Shown here: positions 38,384 to 46,734 of the stretch, piece by piece
How the letters are laid out: each line of letters begins with the position of its first letter
How positions within the stretch are numbered: position 1 is the first letter of the stretch
NCBI RefSeq assembly: GCF_014635825.1
Contig: NZ_BMDO01000001.1
Location: 1-64,000 of the forward strand
Reading direction: 5' to 3'
Origin: Mucilaginibacter galii
GTDB taxonomy: Bacteria; Bacteroidota; Bacteroidia; Sphingobacteriales; Sphingobacteriaceae
Length of the DNA stretch: 64,000 nt
Translations under genes and position numbers: made by a program
Notes under the pieces: model-generated
Database searches by the model: none
The model's input: the letters and a program-made list of their open reading frames with translations, nothing else
Told to the model about the DNA's origin: nothing

Positions 38384-38638
38384 GTGGAGAGGCGCGGAGT
38401 TGCTGGGGATCGAGGTGCGGGGTGCCGGGTTGCGGGGATTGGGGTACGGAGTTGCGGGGATCAGGGTTCTCTTCGGAAACTTTTATAATAGTTCTCTTAT
38501 CTCCGCGCTCCGCAATAAAAAACCGCGCTCCCAATTACTCTACTCCTCGCAACTTAGTACCTCGCTCCTTCTATCTCCACTCCCCACAACCAAAAACCTC
38601 GCTCCTTACAACTTCGTACCTCGCTCCCCAAACCACGC
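38384..38638. repeat. G-rich then C-rich degenerate repeat block
   Basis: The left part repeats variations on GGAGTTGCGGGGAT and GGTGCGGGG; the right part repeats CTCGCTCC, TACCTCGCTCC and similar words. The strand asymmetry makes the two halves roughly complementary, so the block can fold back on itself. It fills the gap between mutS and the next gene, which both read leftward. Confidence 0.7.
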
Positions 38639-39751
38639 TTAGTTATTCTTTAAACCTATGCGGTGGCCGGTATAATCGGTCAGAAACTCGTTATCGGTAA
38701 AAAAGTCGAGACTCATGATGGTACGAAAATCGCCGCTGATGTTGGGGTTTTGTATCTGCGTAAGTTTGCCTGTGCTGGATGTGGTATAGGTGTATACAAA
38801 ACCACGGTTAGTGGTTATGGTAACTACAGTACCTACCGGCAGGCGGCCAAGGGCGGTGGTTTCTTTACTATTCTCAATAACAGAAACAGCAGGATTACCC
38901 GTATCGAATAAAATTTGTGCAGAAGTTGTGGTATTGCCATAAGTTACGGTAGCCGGTATGTTAGGCGAATAACCTCCTGCGCTGCCCAGCGTGAGCGGAT
39001 GCATAACAAAACCTGCGTTATTCAGATCATCGGGCACCAAACCAATGGTGAGCAGGCCGCTCACGAAGGCACCCGCAGCAGTAAATTTCGTATTATCGAG
39101 CTTAGCCAATTTAAAACCACTGGCTACATTGGCGGGCATGGTGAAACCATTTAGCGGACTAACAATGGCAGCAAACGTAAACCCGGTGCTTGGCCCTACA
39201 CCAAACACATCGAACGAGTGCTGGCTTCCGCTAATTTCTTTTCCATCGCCGTCAACCACCTTGTAATACATAAAGAATGCAATGCGTTTAGTGGTCGCCG
39301 TACCTGCCGAATTACCAATGGTAATGGTTGCATAAGCCAGGTTACCAAACTCTTTGGTACTGCTGGTTTTATCGCCGTAAGCCATGGTGGCCGTTTTATT
39401 GGTAACGGTTATGCCATTTACCACCACCGAATCGCCCGTTACCAGTAAGCCGTTTGCGGTGATCATTTCATCGGGGATAAGGCCGTGCGCATCCATGGTT
39501 AAACCAGACGAGCCGGTATCAAAAATGCCAAAATACTGCACAGCTTTTGTGCCTATCTGGCTAATAGGAATAAAAAGACGCTTATTTTCACCACCGCTCA
39601 ACTGAAACAATCCCAGCGTTGCCAATGGCTTGGGCGGTACCACAGGGACAGGGCTATCGCTTCCGCCTTTTTTGCAGGCCGTAGCCATGGCCATCATAAT
39701 CAGCGCCCAAAAGGCTACTTTAATTTTTTGCATGTAGTAGTTATTACTCAT
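38639..39751 (-). CDS. DTG-motif lipoprotein resembling bilobed aspartic proteases
   Basis: A 370-residue lipoprotein. The ATG at 39751 follows an AGAGGG ribosome site and gives a signal ending MATACKKGG. Two separated motifs stand out: FGIFDTGSSGLTM near residue 80 and ILFDTGNPAVSV near residue 295. A pair of hydrophobic-DTG motifs is the hallmark of pepsin-like proteases. DUF3443 proteins of proteobacteria have a similar DTGSSGL segment, so that family is an alternative. Activity is unproven. Confidence 0.8.
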   Translation of the reverse strand: MSNNYYMQKIKVAFWALIMMAMATACKKGGSDSPVPVVPPKPLATLGLFQLSGGENKRLFIPISQIGTKAVQYFGIFDTGSSGLTMDAHGLIPDEMITANGLLVTGDSVVVNGITVTNKTATMAYGDKTSSTKEFGNLAYATITIGNSAGTATTKRIAFFMYYKVVDGDGKEISGSQHSFDVFGVGPSTGFTFAAIVSPLNGFTMPANVASGFKLAKLDNTKFTAAGAFVSGLLTIGLVPDDLNNAGFVMHPLTLGSAGGYSPNIPATVTYGNTTTSAQILFDTGNPAVSVIENSKETTALGRLPVGTVVTITTNRGFVYTYTTSSTGKLTQIQNPNISGDFRTIMSLDFFTDNEFLTDYTGHRIGLKNN

Positions 39752-40030
39752 TTTATATCCCTCTGCATCAATGCTTTTACAACACAATAAACGTAATTCA
39801 GGTTTTGGCAGATTGAGCACCAATGTAATAAATAACCGATAAATCTCCTTTAAATTTCACTGGCCCCTATTATTTTAATTCGGGGATTGATTAAGTTGTT
39901 ATTCTCTTTCTACAACCTTATCCCGTTTGAAAGTAATACCAGCAATAAGGCTGTGCTTTAAAGATTTAGCTAAATGTTAACCTGTGATTTATAAACTTTG
40001 CCTAATTTCGCCGGCACACATCAACCTAAC

Positions 40031-41023
40031 ATGAAAAAAACCATACTCCTGCTTGCACTAATTTGCGGTTTAATAGGCTACCTGCCGGCACACGCACAGT
40101 TTGGCAGCTTAGGCAAAGCCATCTTAGAAAAAGGCGGCGAACTTGCCGGAAGCGGCGCTTTAAACAAAGTTTTGAAGCAACCGGCAGCTATTACCACTAA
40201 CTTTAAAGACGTTGACCGTAACGGTATGAAACCACCGTCGTTCCACGAAGGCGAAACTGCACAGCCTTTATACCTGCTGCCCAAAGCGGCCAACGGTGGA
40301 TATAAACTCTGCGCCGGCTTTTACGAAATGACCAACAAGAGCTACTGCCTGCAGGCCGGTACCCGCGGCCCCAGCAGCGGCGATGGCTATATGCTTGCCC
40401 CAGTACTGGGACCAAAACAGGACGTGGTAATTGCGATACTGAAAAGCGGCGAAAAACACCCCAACGTTAGCCAGCACGATATACAGGTTTTGTTGTGGGC
40501 CATAATTGCCCGCACCCGCTTTGCCGATTACAGCACATCTATAAAATTGACGGCTACTACCCTGCTTACCTCTGCCGACCTGCTTAAGCTGGAAGGTGGC
40601 GCTTTAGGCATTCTCCCGGCCAGTTTGATGGATAAAGCTAAAAATCAATTACCGGCTCCAATACAAGCGGTGTTTGAAGCGGAGAATAACATCAGGCGCC
40701 TGGCGGCTTCGGGTAATGCCTCTTATGAAGAGATGGAACGTTATGCGGTGCTTGCCGGTATTGCCCCTGTGGTAAATAACGAGTTTCCGTCGGGTACGTG
40801 GTCTTTACACCCGCAGGGGTACTACGTAAGATACATACCCAGCAGTTACTCGGTTACTAAAACACAGATCTTTGTGCCGCAAGAAATTGTGAAAGACGGT
40901 TTATACTACGATGCGCCTAATGCTATAGCCTGCCCGGCCAATACAGGGTCGCAGCGCCTTATTCAAACCAACGAACCATTGAATCCTAACTACTCGTTGA
41001 AGTTAAAGACCAAGTGTTTTTAA
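40031..41023 (+). CDS. secreted protein with a thioester-domain-like region
   Basis: A 330-residue exported protein (signal peptide about 1-22, ending in AHAQ). I do not recognise the whole protein. The centre has KSYCLQAGTRGPSSGDGY (Cys106) and, about 45 residues later, HDIQVLLWAIIARTRF (Gln152). A Cys in an aromatic-C-hydrophobic context with a later Gln-x-x-x-Trp is reminiscent of thioester domains in Gram-positive surface adhesins. The C-terminal part (WSLHPQGYYVRYIPSSYS) is beta-rich. The ATG at 40031 starts the signal peptide. Confidence 0.75.
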   Translation: MKKTILLLALICGLIGYLPAHAQFGSLGKAILEKGGELAGSGALNKVLKQPAAITTNFKDVDRNGMKPPSFHEGETAQPLYLLPKAANGGYKLCAGFYEMTNKSYCLQAGTRGPSSGDGYMLAPVLGPKQDVVIAILKSGEKHPNVSQHDIQVLLWAIIARTRFADYSTSIKLTATTLLTSADLLKLEGGALGILPASLMDKAKNQLPAPIQAVFEAENNIRRLAASGNASYEEMERYAVLAGIAPVVNNEFPSGTWSLHPQGYYVRYIPSSYSVTKTQIFVPQEIVKDGLYYDAPNAIACPANTGSQRLIQTNEPLNPNYSLKLKTKCF

Positions 41024-41045
41024 TTTTCTTTATCAGTAAATAAAT

Positions 41046-41084
41046 AGAAAGCCCGGCTGTTAGGTATAACGGCCGGGGCTTTCT
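41046..41084. terminator. terminator after the thioester-like protein gene
   Basis: AGAAAGCCCGGC pairs with GCCGGGGCTTTCT with one bulge, closing a loop of about 13 bases. It lies 23 bases after the preceding stop; T-content after the stem is modest. Confidence 0.7.
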
Positions 41085-41256
41085 GCTAAATTCGGACCGA
41101 TGTATTGATCCAGCCAGCATGGAGATTAAAGGATAACCTAATTTTCCTTAGCGGTAATAATATATTCTATTCTGAAAACCAGGAACATATTTGTAGCTAT
41201 TTCGATTTATCGGTAAACATTAAGTTGCTTCGCTCGTTGCTGCGAAAATCATTATC

Positions 41257-41811
41257 ATGAAAAAAACATTCTTACTGAGCGTAATAGCAGCATCGATGAT
41301 GTTGTTTGGCTGTAAATCTAAAGACAAGGATAAAGGTTCGGTAGATTCTACCGTGAGCGTTACCTCATCAACCTCGGTAACCCCTGCTCCTGCCGAAAGC
41401 AGTACATCTCCTGCAAATGAGCCAAAATCTTATACGGTAGTTTTTGCCCCTGATTCAGCTTTGTTGGGTAAATCTAAAGAAGCCAGCATTAAACTGATAT
41501 CGGGCACTGCAACCGAGCTGGCCGATCCGGATGGAAAAGCACAGGGCATGGAACTTACCTTTAAGATTAGCTTAACCAATAAAAACAAAATTGGTGGTAA
41601 TAATATAGGTGTTTCACCATCGGAGTTCCGCCTGGTATTAGATAATAACACTTCAATTTCACAAACTAACGGCAGCTACGTATCGGCCGAACCAGAGTCT
41701 ACCAAAGAATCGGAGAATATTACTTACCGCTTGCCGGCAGGTTCAAAACCTAAAACACTTAACTTATTTAATGATGAAACCCGCGCTTCGGTGTCGGTAT
41801 CTTTAAAATAG
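41257..41811 (+). CDS. lipoprotein of unknown function
   Basis: A 184-residue lipoprotein (signal ending MMLFGCKSKDKDK) with a Ser/Thr-rich linker (about 28-60) and a C-terminal beta-sandwich-like domain of about 115 residues. Segments such as MELTFKISLTNKNKIGG and GSYVSAEPESTKES suggest a small immunoglobulin-like or C2-like fold, but no family is recognised. It stands alone between two terminators. Confidence 0.85.
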   Translation: MKKTFLLSVIAASMMLFGCKSKDKDKGSVDSTVSVTSSTSVTPAPAESSTSPANEPKSYTVVFAPDSALLGKSKEASIKLISGTATELADPDGKAQGMELTFKISLTNKNKIGGNNIGVSPSEFRLVLDNNTSISQTNGSYVSAEPESTKESENITYRLPAGSKPKTLNLFNDETRASVSVSLK

Positions 41812-41828
41812 GTTTATTCCTATATTTT

Positions 41829-41862
41829 AAAGCCTTTCCTGTTTGTTCAGGAAAGGCTTTTT
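41829..41862. terminator. terminator after the small lipoprotein gene
   Basis: AAAGCCTTTCCTG and its exact complement form a 13-bp stem with a six-base loop, followed by TTCC and a T-run. Confidence 0.85.
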
Positions 41863-41922
41863 CCGTTTTAACCCGGCTCACACTAACCGTAATATTTTAT
41901 ATTTGGTTACCCATTATAGCGT

Positions 41923-42927
41923 ATGAATTACCAGTTTAGACTAACATTAGGCCTTGCCATAACATTGATAATTTTTGCCTTAAATGCGAAGGCACAGCAA
42001 CGGGTACAGGTACTTAAAGTGGTTGATCAAAACAAGATCGATATTTTTATTGGAGATCAGTTGTTCACCAGCTTTTTATATCCCGATAGTTTGGAGAAAC
42101 CAGTGCTGTACCCCTTAATGACAGCCAATGGCACAATGGTTACCCGTGGCTTCCCGCTGCAACCGCAGCCCGGCTGCCCAACCGATCATCCCCACCATAT
42201 TGGCCTTTGGTTTAACTATTAGAACGTGAACGGGCTCGACTTTTGGAACAACTCGTATGCTATTACCGCCGACCGCAAACCTAAATATGGCTGGATACGC
42301 ACCAATAAGATACTGACAATGAAAAGCGGTAAAACCGGTACCCTTACTTACCGCGCCAACTGGACAAACCAGCAAAAAGAAGTTATACTGGAAGAAACCA
42401 CCATTTTTACTTTTATCGGTACCACCAACCAGCGCACCATTGACCGGGTTACCACGCTTAAAGCCATACAACCAGCTATATTTAACGATTTGAAAGACGG
42501 CCTTATTGGACTACGCCTTGCCCACTCACTACAAATGCCCGACAGTATTACCAAAAAAACGCGCGACACTATACCCACCGGCAACTACCTGACCAGTAAC
42601 GGTAAAACAGGCAACAAGGTTTGGGGTACCCGCGCCGCCTGGTGCATGGCATATGGTAAAATAGGTACCGATTCGATAAGCGTTGCCATGATAGATCATC
42701 CGGCTAACCCTAACTTTCCTACCTTTTGGCATGCACGCGGCTACGGGCTTTTTGCTGCCAACCCATTGGGTGAAAAGGTTTTTACCAATGGCAAATCGGC
42801 TAAGAACCTCAGCTTAAAAACAGGGCAATCAGTTACGTTTAAATACCGGGTGGTTATTAGCAATGGTAAACAAAGCTTGAGCACCGGGCAAGTAAATGCG
42901 CTGGCAAAAGCCTTTGCATCAAACTAA
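41923..42927 (+). pseudogene. PmoA/DUF6807 family secreted protein, interrupted by one in-frame stop
   Basis: Signal peptide (about 1-24), then a beta-sandwich protein of the PmoA (DUF6807) family, with TDHPHHIGLWFNY before the break and NVNGLDFWNNS directly after it in the same frame. A TAG at 42220-42222 replaces what in relatives is a Glu codon (GAG) in the HHxGLWFxYExVNGxDFW motif. No other damage is visible over 334 codons. Relatives act in carbohydrate utilisation. Read-through or a recent null mutation would both explain it. Confidence 0.88.
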
Positions 42928-42941
42928 AAGCTACTCATAGC

Positions 42942-42979
42942 AAAAAGCCCTCTTTGTAACTATACAAAGAGGGCTTTTT
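42942..42979. terminator. bidirectional terminator
   Basis: AAAAAGCCCTCTTTGTA and its exact complement (17 bp) close a four-base loop. It separates the convergent PmoA-like and PH-domain genes. Confidence 0.9.
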
Positions 42980-42992
42980 AATTTTCTTTTGC

Positions 42993-43370
42993 TTAGAGTA
43001 CGTGCTGTGCTAAAGTCTTTTGCAAGTCGTAAATATTTACTTGCTTGTTGAACTTCTTGCGAATGCTGGGCACGGTTTCGCTCGAGATCCAGATCTTTAA
43101 TTCAGCATCCAAATCAAGGTGACCGGCGGTTTCGATACTAAAGCGCGAAATGCTTTTATATAATATGGATAGGTACTCTACCTTACTGCCGGTAATACCT
43201 TGTTTATCTACCAGGATAAGGCGCTTGTTTGTAAAGATAAATACATCGCGAAAAAGCTTGAAGCCCACTTCAATTTCTTCAAATTCGGCCAAAAGCTGTG
43301 CATAGTCTTTAAGCAGTTCGGCAGGGTTGGCAACGCCTGCGTTGCCCAATAGTTTTGAGAATAAACTCAT
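42993..43370 (-). CDS. bacterial PH-domain protein
   Basis: A 125-residue soluble protein of the bacterial pleckstrin-homology type (bPH/YokE-like), about residues 25-120. The strand pattern VFIFTNKRLILVDKQGITG followed by SISRFSIETAGHLDLDAELKIW is characteristic. There is no membrane segment. Function of the family is unknown; most are thought to bind proteins or membrane lipids. It is transcribed alone from its own ATG. Confidence 0.88.
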   Translation of the reverse strand: MSLFSKLLGNAGVANPAELLKDYAQLLAEFEEIEVGFKLFRDVFIFTNKRLILVDKQGITGSKVEYLSILYKSISRFSIETAGHLDLDAELKIWISSETVPSIRKKFNKQVNIYDLQKTLAQHVL

Positions 43371-43539
43371 GATAATTTTATTAGGTTGTTAGTTGGCTAA
43401 GATAAGGTTTGGCTGCTTAATTTCAATTCCGTTTTCATTTATACCGAAATATTCTTTAAAACCTTTACGTGTACTCAAAGTTGCGTTTATACCATTTTAG
43501 GCTTATTTTAGGCACCCTGAACGTATACAACGGGTTTAC

Positions 43540-44490
43540 ATGAAATTTTACAGGTTACCTTCGGCACTAACTTACTTTTTATTCCTCATCATAGCAGGCT
43601 TGGCCGCATGTATGGATCCGCCGCCCAAAGGCTCTGTAATGGATAAAGTGCGGCCCAAGGTATCTTTCAAAAAAATCCATAACATTGCTTATACCGAAGT
43701 AAGGCGCGAGTATGAAAACGGCATAGGTTTTCACCCCGAAGGCTACCACCTTGAGCCCGAATGGCAAATCACTTTTCTATCGGAAGATACCGTACGCATT
43801 TACAGCATCGTTAAGCAGCGTTTTATAAAACAATGGGTAACCGTAGACCACGATTCGGTAGCTAATATTGCGCATTCATGGATACGTGTTTTAAAGATCA
43901 CACCCGATAGTCTGAAATTCCAGGTGCTGTATGTAGTAAACCAAAAGGTAGACAATGAAAGCAAAGGGCAAATTTTCATGACCCTGTATAGCAACAACTA
44001 CATTAAAAACGTACTGCATACCACCGCAGCCGAACTGCAAAAACCACCGCGCCGGGATAGCATTTACATTGCTCAGAAAGTTAAGTTAGCAGCAACCGAC
44101 TACCATAAAGCCTTCGCGGCCACAGAACCTGTGATACTGGAAAGCCGGGTACCACAATTGACAATCACTAAAGAACGGGTCAAAGAATCGGACGAGTTGG
44201 CGGATGTAACCCTGGCCGATAATTATCTATCGCCAACGTTCAATATCACCATTCATAAATCATACGCCGATTTTGACTACTACATGCAGGTTATTGTAGA
44301 CAATGAAGGTAAACTACACTTTATTAAATCGCTCAATAATATGTACGACGGGGCAGAGAGCCGTTTGAAAGTAATGAAAGGGATTGTAGATGGCTACCTC
44401 ACCTACTATATTAAAACTACGCCCGGTAAAACTTTGGGTATGCCCCATGCCAGCTATATACTAGTGAGGGTAAAAGGCATTAAAGATTAA
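43540..44490 (+). CDS. lipoprotein of unknown function
   Basis: A 316-residue protein with a lipoprotein signal (LIIAGLAACMDPPPKG). The rest is a mixed alpha/beta soluble domain with no family I recognise. Charged segments and the LNNMYDGAESRLKVMKGIVDGY region near the end suggest a globular fold of about 150 residues in the C-terminal half. It is followed by a terminator at 44597-44630, has no close co-directional neighbour and probably forms a single-gene unit. Confidence 0.85.
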   Translation: MKFYRLPSALTYFLFLIIAGLAACMDPPPKGSVMDKVRPKVSFKKIHNIAYTEVRREYENGIGFHPEGYHLEPEWQITFLSEDTVRIYSIVKQRFIKQWVTVDHDSVANIAHSWIRVLKITPDSLKFQVLYVVNQKVDNESKGQIFMTLYSNNYIKNVLHTTAAELQKPPRRDSIYIAQKVKLAATDYHKAFAATEPVILESRVPQLTITKERVKESDELADVTLADNYLSPTFNITIHKSYADFDYYMQVIVDNEGKLHFIKSLNNMYDGAESRLKVMKGIVDGYLTYYIKTTPGKTLGMPHASYILVRVKGIKD

Positions 44491-44596
44491 CAGCATACAT
44501 GACGCCTTAATAAGATCACCAAGTTAAGTCAGTTGAAGTATTGACACCCTTGTTATGTTTTCTTAAACTGAAAGGTATATCGAAGCAAAATCGCAA

Positions 44597-44630
44597 AAAA
44601 AATGCGGCCCATATTTGAGCCGCATTTTTT
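44597..44630. terminator. terminator between convergent genes
   Basis: AAAAAATGCGGC pairs perfectly with GCCGCATTTTTT (12 bp) over a ten-base loop. It lies between the lipoprotein gene and the small membrane-protein gene. Confidence 0.88.
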
Positions 44631-44647
44631 ATATAGAAGAATTACAA

Positions 44648-44809
44648 TTATACCGCGGTAGATGACGGGCCTCTGAATAAGCCAAGTACCAGAGATATAA
44701 TGGCAATTACAATTAAGATGTGAATTAAGCCGCCTATTGAATAAGCAAATACGCTGATTGCCCAGCCTATTACCAGGATAACTGCGATAATGTACAATAA
44801 TGATCTCAT
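44648..44809 (-). CDS. lmo0937-type (DUF5670) small membrane protein
   Basis: A 53-residue protein with two membrane helices (LLYIIAVILVIGWAISVFAY and ILIVIAIISLVLGLF) joined by a short GG turn, ending in RGPSSTAV. It was found by reading the gap, being too short for routine calling. Size, two-helix hairpin and the first residues (MRSLLYIIAVIL) match the lmo0937 family of small membrane proteins. Role unknown; such proteins are often stress-induced. Confidence 0.88.
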   Translation of the reverse strand: MRSLLYIIAVILVIGWAISVFAYSIGGLIHILIVIAIISLVLGLFRGPSSTAV

Positions 44810-44982
44810 GGTGATGTTTTTTTAAGTTAATGTTACTGGTTTAATATACAAAACCATGCCAATCCATTAATTGATAGAAAAATATATTCACTATACTTTT
44901 CAAACCATTATTCCTATGCGTTGTACGGCATTTTTGCAGCTATTTTTTGAAAAAGGGATGAGAAGCGTTGAAAATTCTTGTA

Positions 44983-45014
44983 AAAAAAGCAAGGCCCCTG
45001 ATGGGCAGGGGCCT
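44983..45014 (-). terminator. terminator of the tRNA-like RNA gene
   Basis: On the minus strand AGGCCCCTG and CAGGGGCCT (9 bp, five-base loop) are followed by TTGC and seven T's. It lies 36 bases past the 3' end of the tRNA-like RNA, in the right orientation to end its transcript. Confidence 0.82.
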
Positions 45015-45050
45015 GTACTAACCAATTATAAACCTAAATTATGAGAAGAG

Positions 45051-45165
45051 CTGTAGGAGAAGGAGTCGAACCTTCACGGAGTGGTTAAAGTTTATTGCTA
45101 AACGCTTTCCAGAATCTCCGCCACCGCGACGAGGAGGTGTGTCTGCCAAATTTCACCATCCTACA
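45051..45165 (-). tRNA. tRNA-like RNA (class II) with an extraordinarily long variable arm
   Basis: About 115 nt. The acceptor stem pairs TGTAGGA with TCCTACA over seven bases; an extra C-G pair can extend it to eight. TGGTGAAATTTGGCAGACAC is a D-arm of the tRNA-Leu type, and GAAGG-TTCGACT-CCTTC a perfect T-arm. Between them lies an anticodon-like stem CCTCC/GGTGG (one T-T mismatch) with loop TCGTCGC, giving a GTC triplet and C where U33 is universal. After it comes a ~45-nt arm: CGGAG/CTCCG, TGG/CCA, AAAG/CTTT and GTTTA/TAAAC, capped by a GCAA tetraloop. It has its own promoter and terminator. It may not serve ordinary translation. Confidence 0.7.
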
Positions 45166-45190
45166 GGATATTTATTTCTCTTTGTTGATA

Positions 45191-45222
45191 CAAATGTAAT
45201 ACATCAACCAATTACTTGCAAA
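45191..45222 (-). promoter_or_regulatory. Bacteroidota promoter driving the tRNA-like RNA
   Basis: On the minus strand TTTG (45222-45219) and TACATTTG (45198-45191) are spaced by exactly 20 bases, fitting the TTTG/TAnnTTTG consensus. The expected start of transcription lies about 10-20 bases before the RNA's 5' end. Confidence 0.75.
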
Positions 45223-45329
45223 TTTTATATAAAATAATTTTAAATATTATTTTTATTTCAATCAATCATTCATTTCTATGCGGATTACATAATTATGATG
45301 AAATAACTATCCTGTTCAATGCTGAGATA

Positions 45330-46109
45330 TCAATCAAACATTTCCTGCGCATCGGTATAATAAGTTTTACGCGACGATAAGGTTTTTTGAAGAATAGCTT
45401 CGCCTTGGGGTGTGGTCTTATGTTTAGGTAGGTGTACCTGCAAAAAATCACGAAATTCTCCGCTAATGCGGTCAGGGTTATCTTTCAAAATCTGCTTCTC
45501 TGCATTCTTAAGTACACCCTTTACCGATTTGGCCAGCACTTTAACGTTGGCGTCAGGTATTTTGCTGGCAATAGAAAATGGAGACAGACGTGCGTCATAC
45601 AAGATCTCGTCGGCATAGGCATTACCAATGCCACGCACTATATCCTGGTTAAGCAATAGGCTCTTTACCGCCCCACGGCTATTTTGAAGTGTTGTTTTCC
45701 AAAACTGGTAGCCGGCATCACCGGCCATTGCATCAGGTGCAGTTGGCTCATCGGGGTTAAGCGTTGGAGTAGCCTGCCGCTGAAAATCGGTTATGGCCAA
45801 TCCCTTCCCTCCCTCAAAATGTAGTTCAAGAATGGTAAACTTGTTAGTGTTATCTCCATCAAACCAATGCATTTGCCCATGCAGCATAAGGTGCAAACCC
45901 AACACATTACCATTTTTAAAAACGAAATGCAATTGCTTGCCCGACCGCTCTACCCGGTTTAGCTCCTGACCTTCCAACGCGGTAATGAGTTCCTTTTCGG
46001 TAACATTGAGTTTTTTGGTTTGTAGTATATTAAGTTTTTGCAGCTTTTTACCTTTCAAAACCTTATTGAGGCTTTGGCTAAATACTTGCAGATCGGGAAG
46101 TTCGGGCAT
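45330..46109 (-). CDS. Fpg/Nei family DNA glycosylase without zinc finger
   Basis: A 259-residue base-excision-repair glycosylase. The start MPELPDLQ gives the catalytic Pro1 (after Met removal) and Glu2, and Lys-rich residues near 55-60 fit the family. A helix-two-turn-helix region is seen as LNQDIVRGIGNAYADEIL. The C-terminal Cys4 zinc finger is absent: the tail GEAILQKTLSSRKTYYT contains Arg/Lys residues but no Cys, as in the zincless-finger group (NEIL1-like). It would excise oxidised bases and nick the strand. It follows a small gene by six bases. Confidence 0.93.
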   Translation of the reverse strand: MPELPDLQVFSQSLNKVLKGKKLQKLNILQTKKLNVTEKELITALEGQELNRVERSGKQLHFVFKNGNVLGLHLMLHGQMHWFDGDNTNKFTILELHFEGGKGLAITDFQRQATPTLNPDEPTAPDAMAGDAGYQFWKTTLQNSRGAVKSLLLNQDIVRGIGNAYADEILYDARLSPFSIASKIPDANVKVLAKSVKGVLKNAEKQILKDNPDRISGEFRDFLQVHLPKHKTTPQGEAILQKTLSSRKTYYTDAQEMFD

Positions 46110-46115
46110 AGTAAG

Positions 46116-46355
46116 TTATTCTTTGTTACGGATACGGTTAAAAGACCTTTTAAGCATGCGCCTTATTTTATGTCGCAACTCGACAGGGCAGTTTTCATCA
46201 AACATGAGTTTGGGCATTACACTTCGGGTAGCACTAACTACAGGGTACGGCGGGTGCTGTATCTTAAAGTGTTCGGCATAGTTATGTCGCTCGTTTTGAC
46301 TGGCATCTTTTACAAGCTCGGCAAAGTGCGACAGTCGTTCATAAAACGCATTCAT
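46116..46355 (-). CDS. small protein of unknown function upstream of the glycosylase
   Basis: A 79-residue basic protein starting at an ATG, without membrane segment or Cys pair. It reads MNAFYERLSHFAELVKDASQ with a His/Pro-rich middle and a basic C-terminus. It ends six bases before the Fpg/Nei start and on the same strand, so co-transcription is very likely. No family is recognised; a helper of the glycosylase is only a guess. Confidence 0.62.
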   Translation of the reverse strand: MNAFYERLSHFAELVKDASQNERHNYAEHFKIQHPPYPVVSATRSVMPKLMFDENCPVELRHKIRRMLKRSFNRIRNKE

Positions 46356-46734
46356 GGTATCTGGTTGTGTATATATGATTGATAATGAGCAATAGTTAAG
46401 CCATTAAAGCTATTCATAGCAGGTAATATTTCCACACGTTATAAACATAACGATGCCGTTTATTAACATATAATACTGCTGGTGAGCACTCTATCATTTT
46501 ACAGCTTATTAGCTTTGTACACCAAATTATTTTAACCGATCTCTTAACCAACACCTTATGGATTTTGGAGTTATTAACAATGTTCACAATACACAATCAC
46601 TATAAACCATGACTCAACTGGGTCTACACAAAGTTCTTATATTGATAATTGAGTTGGATTATTAACAAAAAACAAGCATTTTAAAACAATGTGCACATAT
46701 AGCAGTTAAGCATAAAAACTTAACTCACATTATT
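46356..46734. other. intergenic region between divergent units
   Basis: No gene is supported in these 379 bases. A TAGCTTTG element (46510-46517, plus strand) fits a -7 box, but no -33 element stands at the right distance. The space is AT-rich and probably regulatory for the 77-residue protein gene at 46735 and the small gene on the other side. Confidence 0.4.

Noticed and set aside
46414-46596. Minus-strand 60-codon frame in the intergenic region
   Set aside because: No motif, start context or neighbour supports it.
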